From Marmoricola sp. OAE513 (GTDB taxonomy: Bacteria > Actinomycetota > Actinomycetes > Propionibacteriales > Nocardioidaceae): a stretch of DNA of 64,000 bases. The stretch covers positions 3,720,001-3,784,000 of the forward strand of contig NZ_JBEPOC010000001.1 of NCBI RefSeq assembly GCF_040546585.1, written 5' to 3'. A program made the position numbers and the translations under genes. Shown here one piece after another: positions 47,261 to 55,346 of the stretch (its first letter is position 1; each line of letters opens with the position of its first letter). The notes under the pieces were generated by a model. It did not search any database. It saw only the letters and a program-made list of their open reading frames with translations, and was not told the origin of the DNA.

Positions 47261-49619
47261 CACCGACGTACGCCGCCAGGTGCTCGCCGGTCAGCGTCTT
47301 CTTCTTCGCCGCCACCAGCTCCGCCGGCGTCCCGGTGAAGACGACCGTGCCGCCGTCGTGGCCGGCGCCGGGTCCCAGGTCGATGATCCAGTCGGCGTGC
47401 GCCATGACGGCCTGGTGGTGCTCGATGACGATCACCGACCTGCCGGACTCGACCAGGCGGTCCAGCAACCCCAGCAGGTTCTCGACGTCAGCCAGGTGCA
47501 GGCCGGTGGTCGGCTCGTCCAGGACGTAGATGTCGCCCTTCTCGGCCATCTGAGTCGCCAGCTTGAGCCGCTGGCGCTCCCCTCCCGACAGGGTGGTCAA
47601 CGGCTGGCCGAGGTTGACATAACCCAAACCCACGTCCTCGAGCCGTTCAAGGATCTTCTGGGCTGCCGGCGTCGCGGCGTCGCCGTCGCTGAAGAACGCC
47701 AGCGCCTCGCTGACCGGCATCGCCAGCACCTCGGCGATGTTCTTTCCGCCGAAGGTGTACTCCAGGACGGCGGCCTGGAACCGCTTCCCCTCGCACTCCT
47801 CGCAGGTCGACTCCACGGTGGCCATCACGCCGAGTTCGGTGAAGATGACGCCGGCGCCGTTGCAGCCCGGGCACGCGCCCTCGGAGTTCGCGCTGAACAG
47901 CGCGGGCTTCACGCCGTTCGCCTTGGCGAACGCCTTCCTGATCGGCTCCAGGAGCCCCGTGTACGTCGCCGGGTTGCTCCGCCGTGAGCCCTTGATGGCG
48001 CTCTGGTCGATGACGACGACGCCCTCCCGGTCGGCGACCGAGCCGTGGATGAGTGAGCTCTTGCCGGAGCCGGCTACCCCGGTGACGACGCACAGGACGC
48101 CCAACGGGATGTCGACGTCGACGTCCTGGAGGTTGTGGGTCGATGCCTTGCAGATCTCCAGCGATCCGGTCGACGACCGGACCTCGTCCTTCAGGGCAGC
48201 CCGGTCGTCGAGGTGCTTGCCGGTGACCGTCTTGCTCTTGCGGAGCCCGGCGACGGTGCCCTCGAAGCAGATCGTGCCGCCGCCGGTACCCGCGCCGGGT
48301 CCGAGGTCGACGACGTGGTCGGCGATCGCGATCGTCTCGGGCTTGTGCTCGACGACGAGCACCGTGTTGCCCTTGTCGCGCAGCTGCAGCAGGAGCTCGT
48401 TCATCCGCTGGATGTCGTGCGGGTGCAGCCCGACGGTCGGCTCGTCGAAGACGTAGGTGACGTCGGTCAGCGACGATCCCAGGTGTCGGATCATCTTGGT
48501 GCGCTGCGCCTCGCCGCCCGAGAGCGTGCCCGCCGGCCGGTCCAGACTCAGGTAGCCCAGGCCGATGTCGGCGAACGCGTCGAGCAGCGCCTGCAGCCCG
48601 GTGAGCAACGGCGCTACCGACGGCTCCTTGAGCTTGCGCAACCAGTCGGCCAGGTCGGTGATCTGCATCGCGCACAGCTCGGCGATGTTCTTGCCGGCGA
48701 TCTTCACCGAACGTGCCTCGGCCGAGAGGCGGGTGCCGTCGCACTCCGGACAGGTCTGGAAGGTGACAGCCCGCTCGACGAACGCTCGGATGTGCGGCTG
48801 CATCGCCTCGACGTCCTTGGAGAGCATCGACTTCTGCATCTGCGGGATCAGCCCGAGGTAGGTGAGGTTGATGCCCTCGACCTTGATCTTGGTGGCCTCC
48901 TTGTAGAGGAGGTCGTTGAGCTCCTTCTTGGTGAACTTCTTCAGCGGCTTGTCGGGATCGAACCAGCCGCAGCCGCGGAAGATGCGTCCGTACCAACCCT
49001 CCATCGAGTAGCCGGGGATCTTGATGGCGCTCTCGTTGAGCGACTTCTCCGCGTCGTAGAGGGCGGTCAGGTCGATGTCGCTGACGTTGCCCAAGCCCTC
49101 GCAGCGCGCACACATACCGCCCAGGTAGACGGCCTCCTTGACGACGTTCTTCTCGACGCGGCCGCCGGCCTTCTCGGTGCTCATCACGCCGCTGGCCTTG
49201 CGGGTCGGCACGTTGAAGGAGAACGCCGTGGGTGAGCCGATGCGCGGCTCCCCCAACCGGCTGAACAGGATCCGGAGCATCGCGTTGGCGTCCGTCGCGG
49301 TGCCGACCGTCGAGCGCGGGTTCGCGCCCATCCGTTCCTGGTCGACGATGATCGCCGTGGTCAGGCCGTCGAGCAGGTCGACCTCAGGGCGAGCGAGCGT
49401 CGGCATGAACCCCTGCACGAACGAGCTGTAGGTCTCGTTGATCATCCGCTGGGACTCGGCGGCGATCGTGCCGAAGACCAGCGAGCTCTTGCCGGATCCC
49501 GAGACCCCCGTGAAGACGGTGAGGCGGCGCTTCGGCAGCTCGACGCTGACGTCCTTCAGGTTGTTCTCCCGGGCTCCGGCGACCCTGATCAGGTCGTGGG
49601 TGTCGGCGGGGTGGGTCAT
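47253..49619 (-). CDS. UvrA-like ABC ATPase lacking the UvrB-binding insertion
   Basis: UvrA paralogue of 788 residues, shorter than the roughly 950 of true UvrA. First ATPase: FTGVSGSGKSSLVFGTIAAES (Walker A near 36-43), zinc module GGMCARCEGLG, CPECDGTRLS, signature GTLSGGEAQRTKMIRHLGS. Second: VTGVAGSGKSSLIHG, CPGCNGAG, CEECEGKRF, TTLSGGERQRLKLATQM. The spacing after the first Walker A indicates that the UvrB-interaction region is missing. Such class II UvrA proteins often protect against DNA-binding drugs. SD GGGAG upstream of ATG 49619. Confidence 0.88.
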   Translation of the reverse strand: MTHPADTHDLIRVAGARENNLKDVSVELPKRRLTVFTGVSGSGKSSLVFGTIAAESQRMINETYSSFVQGFMPTLARPEVDLLDGLTTAIIVDQERMGANPRSTVGTATDANAMLRILFSRLGEPRIGSPTAFSFNVPTRKASGVMSTEKAGGRVEKNVVKEAVYLGGMCARCEGLGNVSDIDLTALYDAEKSLNESAIKIPGYSMEGWYGRIFRGCGWFDPDKPLKKFTKKELNDLLYKEATKIKVEGINLTYLGLIPQMQKSMLSKDVEAMQPHIRAFVERAVTFQTCPECDGTRLSAEARSVKIAGKNIAELCAMQITDLADWLRKLKEPSVAPLLTGLQALLDAFADIGLGYLSLDRPAGTLSGGEAQRTKMIRHLGSSLTDVTYVFDEPTVGLHPHDIQRMNELLLQLRDKGNTVLVVEHKPETIAIADHVVDLGPGAGTGGGTICFEGTVAGLRKSKTVTGKHLDDRAALKDEVRSSTGSLEICKASTHNLQDVDVDIPLGVLCVVTGVAGSGKSSLIHGSVADREGVVVIDQSAIKGSRRSNPATYTGLLEPIRKAFAKANGVKPALFSANSEGACPGCNGAGVIFTELGVMATVESTCEECEGKRFQAAVLEYTFGGKNIAEVLAMPVSEALAFFSDGDAATPAAQKILERLEDVGLGYVNLGQPLTTLSGGERQRLKLATQMAEKGDIYVLDEPTTGLHLADVENLLGLLDRLVESGRSVIVIEHHQAVMAHADWIIDLGPGAGHDGGTVVFTGTPAELVAAKKKTLTGEHLAAYVGAT

Positions 49620-49668
49620 GGCGCTCCCTCAGTAGTCCTACGGCGGTGCAGCAAGGTTCGAACGATGG

Positions 49669-50118
49669 TCAGGCCAGCCAAGTTCCCCCACGCATGAGGG
49701 TGCGGTCGGCGATCTCGTTGACCTCCCGCCAGGCCTGCACCTGGACCGGGCGGAGCACCAGGAACACCGCTCCCCCTCCCCTGCGTGGGTCCCAGTCGGC
49801 CTGGGCGACGTACGCCGCGTGCAGCGCGTCGTCGTGCTCCACGGGAACGACCCGGTCGAGGACCGCGTCGATCATCACCACGTCGCGGGTCGGTCCGACG
49901 GCGAGCCGGCCACCCCCGGAGGTCATCAGGTTCTGCGCGGTCACCGACTCCGGGCTGGTCGCGAGCACCACCAGCCCGCCGGTCCAGCACAGCGAGAGCG
50001 GCACCAGGTGGGCAGTGCCGTCACGCGAGGAGCTGGCGACCCAGACGTCGATCGCGGGCGTCGCCAGCAAGGACTCGGTGTCGCGGCGCCGCGTGGCCGC
50101 GTCGCGGGGCTCGATCAC
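49669..50118 (-). CDS. Pyridoxamine 5'-phosphate oxidase-like (PPOX) flavin protein
   Basis: Protein of 149 residues with the split-barrel flavin fold: DVWVASSSRDGTAHLVPLSLCWTGGLVVLATSP and RLAVGPTRDVVMIDAVLDRV. The actinobacterial subgroup commonly uses F420. GTG start overlaps the stop of the upstream VOC gene, forming the third gene of an operon from 51136. Confidence 0.78.
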   Translation of the reverse strand: MIEPRDAATRRRDTESLLATPAIDVWVASSSRDGTAHLVPLSLCWTGGLVVLATSPESVTAQNLMTSGGGRLAVGPTRDVVMIDAVLDRVVPVEHDDALHAAYVAQADWDPRRGGGAVFLVLRPVQVQAWREVNEIADRTLMRGGTWLA

Positions 50119-50726
50119 GCGGTCTCCCAGACGAAGCCGTCGGGGTCGGTGAACCCGCCGAGCCCGTTGCGCACCGCGACCCGGTGCGAGCCGGACCCCT
50201 CGACCGGTACGCCGGCGTCCTTGGCCGCAGCCTTGCGGGGGTAGAGCGCCACGGTGACACCGGACGTCTCCAGCTCGGCGTACTTGACCCCGAAGCTCTT
50301 GGCTGTCCCGACGCCCTGGTCGGCGTAGAACTTCCGGCTGGCCTTGACGTCGGCGACGCCGAGCAGGAGCACGAGGTCCTCGAACGACGTCGCCGCCGGA
50401 CCGGTGTTCTTCTTCGAGGACGCCGCGAGCTTCCAGACGGTCCCGTCCGGAGCCTGCACGACGGCGCCGTACCCCCAGAAGCTCTTGGTCGCCGCCTTGA
50501 GCACCGACGCCCCGGCACCGGTGGCGGCCTCGACGAGAGCGTCGACGTCAGCGGGTTGGCTGCAGACGAGCGAGAGCGTGAAGCCGCGGAAGCCCGAGCT
50601 CTCGCCGGCGGTCGCGCGAGCACCGACCAGCCCGGTCGCACCCAGCGCGGACACGAAGGCCTCGGTCCCCGCCACGTCGCCGGACTCCAGCACCACGGTG
50701 GTCGCCACCGAGACCGCGGTGCTCAT
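50115..50726 (-). CDS. VOC family protein (two-domain glyoxalase-like)
   Basis: Protein of 203 residues with two vicinal-oxygen-chelate repeats: VATTVVLESGDVAGTEAFVSALG with GYGAVVQAPDGTVWKLA, and LVLLLGVADVKASRKFYADQG with GLGGFTDPDGFVWETA. Similar to glyoxalase/bleomycin-resistance dioxygenase family. It overlaps both neighbours by four bases (ATGA and GTGA). Confidence 0.83.
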   Translation of the reverse strand: MSTAVSVATTVVLESGDVAGTEAFVSALGATGLVGARATAGESSGFRGFTLSLVCSQPADVDALVEAATGAGASVLKAATKSFWGYGAVVQAPDGTVWKLAASSKKNTGPAATSFEDLVLLLGVADVKASRKFYADQGVGTAKSFGVKYAELETSGVTVALYPRKAAAKDAGVPVEGSGSHRVAVRNGLGGFTDPDGFVWETA

Positions 50727-51136
50727 GCCGGCACCTGGTTGATCCGGATCAGGTTCCCGAACGGGTCGCGGACCGCGCAGTCGCGGATGCCGTACGGCTG
50801 GTCGATCGGCTCCTGAACGATGTCGACGTCAGCGGCCTGCAGCTTCTCGAAGGTGGCATCGAGGTCGGCGGTCGCCATCGTGAGGATCGCGTAGGTGCCC
50901 TTGGCCATCATCTCGGTGATCACCCGCCGCTCGTCCTCGGTGACCCCGGGGTCCGCGGCCGGCGGCGTGAGCACCAGGTTGGTGGACGGCTGGTCCGGGT
51001 GGCCGACGGTGAGCCAGTGCATCCCGTTGTAGCCGACGTCGTTGCGCAGCTCGAGCCCGAGCTTGTCGCAGTAGAAGTCGACCGCGGCGTCGCGGTCGGT
51101 GTGCGGGAGGAACGCGGAGTGAATGCTGATGTCCAT
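50723..51136 (-). CDS. VOC family protein (single domain)
   Basis: Glyoxalase/extradiol-dioxygenase-fold protein of 137 residues: IHSAFLPHTDRDAAVDFYCDKLGLELRND, MHWLTVGHPDQP and YGIRDCAVRDPFGNLIRI. Metal ligands are plausible His and Glu/Asp at the usual places but substrate is unknown. TAGCGT sits seven bases before the ATG. First gene of the VOC-VOC-PPOX operon, next to the AraC regulator. Confidence 0.85.
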   Translation of the reverse strand: MDISIHSAFLPHTDRDAAVDFYCDKLGLELRNDVGYNGMHWLTVGHPDQPSTNLVLTPPAADPGVTEDERRVITEMMAKGTYAILTMATADLDATFEKLQAADVDIVQEPIDQPYGIRDCAVRDPFGNLIRINQVPA

Positions 51137-51146
51137 GGCCGCAACG

Positions 51147-51584
51147 CTAGGGGGCGCTGGCTGTGGGCGCTTCTCGATTCCTGATCGGTCTGGTGACCTG
51201 CTTGGAGACGCACGAGGGGATGCCCGAGGACTCGGCCGCCTGCTCGCGGTAGACGCTTGGCGGTACGCCGACGAGCTCGCTGAACCGCGTGCTGAACGTG
51301 CCCAGGGACGAGCAACCGACCTCGAAGCAGATGTCGGTCACGCTGAGGTCGCCGCGACGCAGCAGCGCCATCGCACGCTCGATCCGCCGGGTCATCAGGT
51401 AGGCGTACGGCGACTCGCCGTAGGCGAGCTTGAACTGCCGGCTCAGGTGCCCTGCCGACATGTGCACCCCGCGCGCGAGTGCTTCCACGTCCAACGGCTG
51501 CGCGTACTCGCGGTCCATCCGGTCACGCACCCGGCGCAGCAGCGCGAGGTCGCGCAGGCGGGCGTCGGTGGCGGGGTCGGGCAC
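51147..51584 (-). CDS. AraC-family transcriptional regulator (DNA-binding domain only)
   Basis: Protein of 145 residues consisting almost only of the AraC double helix-turn-helix: LDVEALARGVHMSAGHLSRQFKLAYGESPYAYLMTRRIERAMALL and SVTDICFEVGCSSLGTFSTRFSELVGVPPSVYRE. It has no sensor domain, as in MarA/SoxS-like members. GTG start. Its 3' end abuts the VOC operon promoter, so it probably controls that operon, and its own promoter lies in the region shared with the VanZ-like gene. Confidence 0.87.
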   Translation of the reverse strand: MPDPATDARLRDLALLRRVRDRMDREYAQPLDVEALARGVHMSAGHLSRQFKLAYGESPYAYLMTRRIERAMALLRRGDLSVTDICFEVGCSSLGTFSTRFSELVGVPPSVYREQAAESSGIPSCVSKQVTRPIRNREAPTASAP

Positions 51585-51610
51585 TCCCGGAGTCTGTCAC
51601 GCCGGGTACC

Positions 51611-51668
51611 CAGGTGCCGGCGATCGGTACCTGAGACCGAGCGCTCCGGCCCGGCTGCTTCCTAGCGT
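51611..51668. promoter_or_regulatory. Operator/promoter between araC-type and VanZ-like genes
   Basis: CAGGTGCC (51611-51618) and GGTACCTG (51626-51633) form an inverted repeat with one mismatch and a seven-base spacer. TAGCGT at 51663-51668 is the VanZ -10 element, seven bases before ATG. GTACCTG to TAGCGT spacing equals that upstream of the VanY-like gene. Confidence 0.5.
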
Positions 51669-51675
51669 CGAGGAC

Positions 51676-52146
51676 ATGCACCGCACCGTTGCCGCCGTCC
51701 TGCTCGCCGCGTACGCCGTGGTCGTCGCCCGGCTCACCCTGGCCGATCCGTCGGCGGGATCCTGGGCATTCACTGCAGCCGACCGCTTCGCGACCGCCGC
51801 AACGGACGGCCGGCTGACCTGGGAGCGCACCGAGGTGCTTGCGAACGTGGCGCTGTTCGTCCCCGCGGCGTTCCTGCTGACCCTGGTGACCCAGCGGGCC
51901 TGGCTGAGCGCGTTGCTCTGTCTCGCCGCCTCTGCCGGCATCGAGTACGTCCAGCTGGCCTACCTGCCGACGCGGGTGTCCTCGGGTGCCGACGTGCTGC
52001 ACAACGCGTACGGCGCGCTGCTCGGCGCCGTGCTCGCCTGGCCGATCGCCGCGCTAGCGCGGAACCGGAGTCGTCGCGCTGCTGGTCGGGTCGATCAGGA
52101 TCTTGGCGTGCGTCTCGGGGTCCTTCAGGGCGTCGAACGCCCCTGA
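51676..52146 (+). CDS. VanZ family membrane protein
   Basis: Protein of 156 residues with four likely transmembrane segments: VAAVLLAAYAVVVARLTLA, EVLANVALFVPAAFLLTLV, WLSALLCLAASAGIEYVQL and VLHNAYGALLGAVLAWPIAAL. The NVALFVP and SSGADVLHNAYGALLG motifs are typical of VanZ-like proteins, whose role in teicoplanin tolerance is known for some members only. Its tail overlaps the convergent alcohol dehydrogenase gene by 93 bases, so the last 30 residues may not be conserved. Confidence 0.82.
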   Translation: MHRTVAAVLLAAYAVVVARLTLADPSAGSWAFTAADRFATAATDGRLTWERTEVLANVALFVPAAFLLTLVTQRAWLSALLCLAASAGIEYVQLAYLPTRVSSGADVLHNAYGALLGAVLAWPIAALARNRSRRAAGRVDQDLGVRLGVLQGVERP

Positions 52147-53217
52147 GACGCCCTCGAGGCCGACGACACCGGTGATGATCGGCTCGGCGTTGACCTTGCC
52201 GTCGGCGAGCAGGTGCAGCGCGTCGTGGAACTCCAGCGGCGTGTAGCCGAGGACGAACCGCAGGTCGATCTCCTTGTTGATCGCCATCGACGGCCGGAAC
52301 CGGTCCGGCTCCATGCAGACGCCGACCACGACGACGCGTGATGCGAGCGGCGCGGTGCTGATGATCTCCTCGATGACGCCGGGGACGCCGACGCACTCGA
52401 AGATCACCGGGTGCTTGGGGGTCGCCGCGCCGAGCTTGTCGGCCGCGCGCCAGACCAGGGGCCACGGCACCGGCAGCTTGCCCAGCTTCTCCACGGTGGA
52501 GACGCCGAGCTCGAACATCTCCGGCCCACCGACGATGTGCCCGTGCGACGCGGCCGAGGAGTACGGCGACTCCGTGGCCGGGTCGACCACGACGTCGGCC
52601 CCGCACGTGGTGGCGAGCGCGCGCCGGCCGGCGGAGAAGTCGCTGGCGATGACCGTCCTCACCCCCTGGGCCTTGAGCATCATGATCACCGCGAGCCCGA
52701 CCGGCCCGCAGCCGATGACGATCGCCACCTGACCCTTGCCGACCTCGCCCCGACGTACGGCGTGCAGACCGACGGCGAGCGGCTCGGTCAGCGCTGCCAC
52801 GTCGGTGGCGAGCCCGTTCGGGATCGCGATGCTCAGGGCGTCCTGCACCAGCACCTGCTCGGCGTACCCGCCGGGCGCGTGCACCGAGAGGCCGGTGGTG
52901 TGCACCTCGCTGCCCTTGCGGAGCAGCGGGAACGAGACGACGGGCGTACCTTCCTTGAGCCGGCTGCCCCTGCCGACCGCGGAGACGATGCCGGAGAACT
53001 CGTGCCCCAGCACCACCGACTCGTTCGGGCGCATGAAGCCGGTGTAGCCGATCTCCGCCGCGATGTCGGCGACCGCGTCGGCGTGGTGGCGGGCGTGCAG
53101 GTCAGACCCGCAGATGCCGCACCGGACGACGTCGAGAACGAGCTGACCGTTGCCGGGCGTCGGTGCAGCCACGTCGGAGACGTTGAGCTCGGACTTGCTG
53201 ACGGTCACTGCTCTCAT
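52054..53217 (-). CDS. Zinc-dependent alcohol dehydrogenase family protein
   Basis: Medium-chain dehydrogenase of 387 residues. Catalytic zinc region VRCGICGSDLHARHH and VLGHEFSGIV; cofactor motif IVIGCGPVGLAVIMM. The four-Cys structural zinc loop is absent. An insertion (VSTVEKLGKLPVPWPLVWRAADKLG) lies within the nucleotide-binding half. Reminiscent of polyol or threonine-type dehydrogenases. TAAGGT lies eight bases before the ATG. Confidence 0.87.
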   Translation of the reverse strand: MRAVTVSKSELNVSDVAAPTPGNGQLVLDVVRCGICGSDLHARHHADAVADIAAEIGYTGFMRPNESVVLGHEFSGIVSAVGRGSRLKEGTPVVSFPLLRKGSEVHTTGLSVHAPGGYAEQVLVQDALSIAIPNGLATDVAALTEPLAVGLHAVRRGEVGKGQVAIVIGCGPVGLAVIMMLKAQGVRTVIASDFSAGRRALATTCGADVVVDPATESPYSSAASHGHIVGGPEMFELGVSTVEKLGKLPVPWPLVWRAADKLGAATPKHPVIFECVGVPGVIEEIISTAPLASRVVVVGVCMEPDRFRPSMAINKEIDLRFVLGYTPLEFHDALHLLADGKVNAEPIITGVVGLEGVSGAFDALKDPETHAKILIDPTSSATTPVPR

Positions 53218-53245
53218 GCGGGTGCACCTTACTCCCGGCAGATCT

Positions 53246-53698
53246 TCAACGGGGTCGCCAGCGCTTCCAGACAGCCGTGCCGGTGGCGCGCGGCTTGCCG
53301 TCCCACTCGAGCCGGACCTCGGCCTGCATCTCGTCCTCGGAAGCGGTCGTCACGACGCCGACGAGGTGGACGGTCTCCGTCAGGGGTGTCGGCCGGAGGT
53401 AGCGGACGTCGAGCCCGGCGGTCACGTAGGGCAACGCCGCTCCGGGCAACGGGGGCCACCCGCGCTCGTACGCCTCGTGCGTGACCACGGCCGCACTGTG
53501 GCAGTCCAGGACGGTGGCGATGATGCCGCCGTTGAGGTAGCCCAGACCGTTGTCGTGCTGCGGCCACGGGGTGAAGGCGGCCACGACCTCGTCGCCGTCC
53601 AGGTGGCTCTTGAGACGGAGGCCCTCGGCATTCGCCGGCCCGCAGCCGAAGCACGGCAGGTCCGGGAAGTAGCGGTCCTGCAGGCTCGTCTCAGACAT
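53246..53698 (-). CDS. PaaI-type hot-dog thioesterase
   Basis: Acyl-CoA thioesterase-like protein of 150 residues. CFGCGPANAEGLRLKS at the start, the conserved GGIIATVLDCHSAAVV (GG..ATL.D pattern with catalytic Asp) and DVRYLRPTPLTETVHLVG. Usually tetrameric and cytosolic. Overlaps the receiver gene end by eight bases, so the pair is cotranscribed. Confidence 0.85.
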   Translation of the reverse strand: MSETSLQDRYFPDLPCFGCGPANAEGLRLKSHLDGDEVVAAFTPWPQHDNGLGYLNGGIIATVLDCHSAAVVTHEAYERGWPPLPGAALPYVTAGLDVRYLRPTPLTETVHLVGVVTTASEDEMQAEVRLEWDGKPRATGTAVWKRWRPR

Positions 53699-54083
53699 GC
53701 AGCACGTCGTCGATCACGTTCATCAGGTCCCGCATCCGGCCGCCCTTGACGACGTACCGGTCCGCTCCGGCGGCCATCGCCTGGTCCTCCAGCGCCCCGG
53801 GTTGGAACACCGTCAGCACGATCACCCGTGCTCCGGGTGCCGCGTCCCGGAGGAGCGGTAGCGCCTCCAGCCCGTCCATCCCGGGCATCGCCATGTCGAG
53901 GATGATCAGCTCGGGCTGCAGCACGCGCGCCTGGCGCACCGCCTCGAGCCCGTCGGCCGCCTCGCCCACGACCTGGTACAGGCCGTTGACGCCCAGCTTG
54001 ATCCGCAGCAGCGCTCGCGCGTCGTCGGTGTCATCCACGATGAGCACCCGCGGTGTCCTGGTGATCGTCTCCGTGATCGTCAT
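53691..54083 (-). CDS. Stand-alone response-regulator receiver protein
   Basis: CheY-like receiver of 130 residues: RVLIVDDTDDARALLR (acidic pair), LIILDMAMPGMDGLEALP (phospho-acceptor Asp near 62), VIVLTVF and YVVKGG (Lys near 113). No output domain follows and no histidine kinase is nearby. ATG 54083 is preceded by GGGGAGG five bases away. Partner and output unknown. Confidence 0.88.
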   Translation of the reverse strand: MTITETITRTPRVLIVDDTDDARALLRIKLGVNGLYQVVGEAADGLEAVRQARVLQPELIILDMAMPGMDGLEALPLLRDAAPGARVIVLTVFQPGALEDQAMAAGADRYVVKGGRMRDLMNVIDDVLHV

Positions 54084-54140
54084 GTCCACCTCCCCTGCCG
54101 TCCATCGTAGGTCGATCCTGCGTGCGCCACCGGGCCGGAG

Positions 54141-54156
54141 TAGACCGGTCTAACCT
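54141..54156 (+). promoter_or_regulatory. TAGACCGGTCTA palindrome overlapping a -10 element
   Basis: The perfect 12-base palindrome TAGACCGGTCTA (54141-54152) overlaps TAACCT (54151-54156), which lies seven bases before the ATG at 54164. It sits between divergent genes. A repressor here would block the leaderless promoter of the NTF2-fold gene. Confidence 0.5.
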
Positions 54157-54163
54157 GTCCTCC

Positions 54164-54556
54164 ATGACTGCTGAGGCGCTGGTCGTCGAGACCTTCCTGG
54201 ACCTGCTCGAAGCCGGGCGCGCCGAGGACGCGATCGCGCTCCTGGCGCCCGACGTGGAGTGGCGCAACACGGGGATGCCGACCTTCCGCGGGAAGAAGGT
54301 CGTGGGCATGCTGCACGACATGGAGCGCCGTGGCATCGGCTTCCGCGTCGACATGAAGCACATCGCCGGGAACGGCAGGATCGTGCTCACCGACCGCACC
54401 GACTACCTGTCGTACAAGCGCTGGGAGTCGGCGTTCTGGGTGTGCGGCACCTTCGAGGTCGTCGACGGTCAGATCACGCTGTGGGACGACCACTTCGCGA
54501 TGGGCAACTTCGTCGCCGCCTCGATCCGGGGCCTGATCGGTACCGTCCGGCGCTGA
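54164..54556 (+). CDS. Limonene-1,2-epoxide hydrolase/NTF2-fold protein
   Basis: Protein of 130 residues with the LEH-type cone fold: LVVETFLDLLEAGRAEDAIALLAPDVEWRNTGMPTFRGK, IVLTDRTDYLSYKRW and ITLWDDHFAMGNF. The Asp-Arg-Asp arrangement of limonene epoxide hydrolase can be matched to DRTDYL and LWDDHF, so an epoxide hydrolase is plausible. TAACCT seven bases before the ATG. Confidence 0.78.
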   Translation: MTAEALVVETFLDLLEAGRAEDAIALLAPDVEWRNTGMPTFRGKKVVGMLHDMERRGIGFRVDMKHIAGNGRIVLTDRTDYLSYKRWESAFWVCGTFEVVDGQITLWDDHFAMGNFVAASIRGLIGTVRR

Positions 54557-54557
54557 C

Positions 54558-55319
54558 CTACTTCCAGCGTGCGAGCCACTCGCCGGAGACAGCCGCCAGG
54601 TTCATCTGCCAGATCGGCCCGAAGCTGATCCGGCCCGCGCCGGCGCGCGCGTACATCGCCAGGTCGCCGTCGACCGGGTTGGCGATCGCGTTCACGGGCA
54701 GCGGAAGCGCGCTGGTCAGGCGCTTCAGCGTCTCCTCGTCGTGGAAGCCGACCGGGTAGAGCGAGTCCGCGCCGGCCTCGGCGCACGCGAGCATCCGCTC
54801 GATGGCGATGTCGACGCGGGCCTCGTCCGAACCGACCTTGTTCTTGAACGTGTCGGTGCGGGCGTTGATGACGACGTGGACGCCTGCCGCGTCGGCCGCG
54901 GCGCGCAGGTCCGTGATCACCTGGGCGTGCTCCTCCTCGGTCCGCATCCGGCCGTCCTCGGAGTGCACGGTGTCCTCGATGTTGAGCCCGACCGCGCCGG
55001 CGTCGAGGAGCCCCTGGATCAGCTTCGAGGCCGACAGCCCGTACCCGGACTCGATGTCCACCGACACCGGCACGTCGACCGACCCCGTGATCTGGGCGAC
55101 GCGGTCGGTGAGCTCGGTGAAGCTCATCCCCTCCCCGTCGGGGCGGCCGACGGAGTCGGCGACGGGGTGGCTGCCGACGGTGATCGCGGCGAAGCCGGCG
55201 TTCACGGCCACGTTCGCCGACCAGGCGTCCCAGGCGGTCGGCAGGACCACCGGGTTCCCGGGCTGGTGCAGCGCGAGCAGGTCGTCGGCCAGTCCGGCCA
55301 GGCGGGCGGTGTCGGTCAT
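54558..55319 (-). CDS. Isocitrate lyase/PEP mutase superfamily protein
   Basis: TIM-barrel C-C bond enzyme of 253 residues: PVVLPTAWDAWSANVAVNAGFAAITVGSHPVADSVG, PVSVDIESGYG (metal-binding Asp), GLNIEDTVHSEDGRM and VINARTDTF. The loop with the lyase Cys (KKCGH) is missing, so a carboxyvinyl-phosphonate or oxaloacetate-type activity is as likely as lyase. ATG with AAGGAG upstream. It sits 28 bases downstream of the alcohol dehydrogenase gene on the same strand. Confidence 0.83.
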   Translation of the reverse strand: MTDTARLAGLADDLLALHQPGNPVVLPTAWDAWSANVAVNAGFAAITVGSHPVADSVGRPDGEGMSFTELTDRVAQITGSVDVPVSVDIESGYGLSASKLIQGLLDAGAVGLNIEDTVHSEDGRMRTEEEHAQVITDLRAAADAAGVHVVINARTDTFKNKVGSDEARVDIAIERMLACAEAGADSLYPVGFHDEETLKRLTSALPLPVNAIANPVDGDLAMYARAGAGRISFGPIWQMNLAAVSGEWLARWK

Positions 55320-55346
55320 CGGTGACTCCTTCGTCGGCGTTTCAGC

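Noticed and set aside
46342-52146. A vancomycin-resistance cluster based on VanY-like and VanZ-like genes
   Set aside because: vanH, vanA/B, vanX and the vanRS two-component genes are absent, so resistance is not supported.
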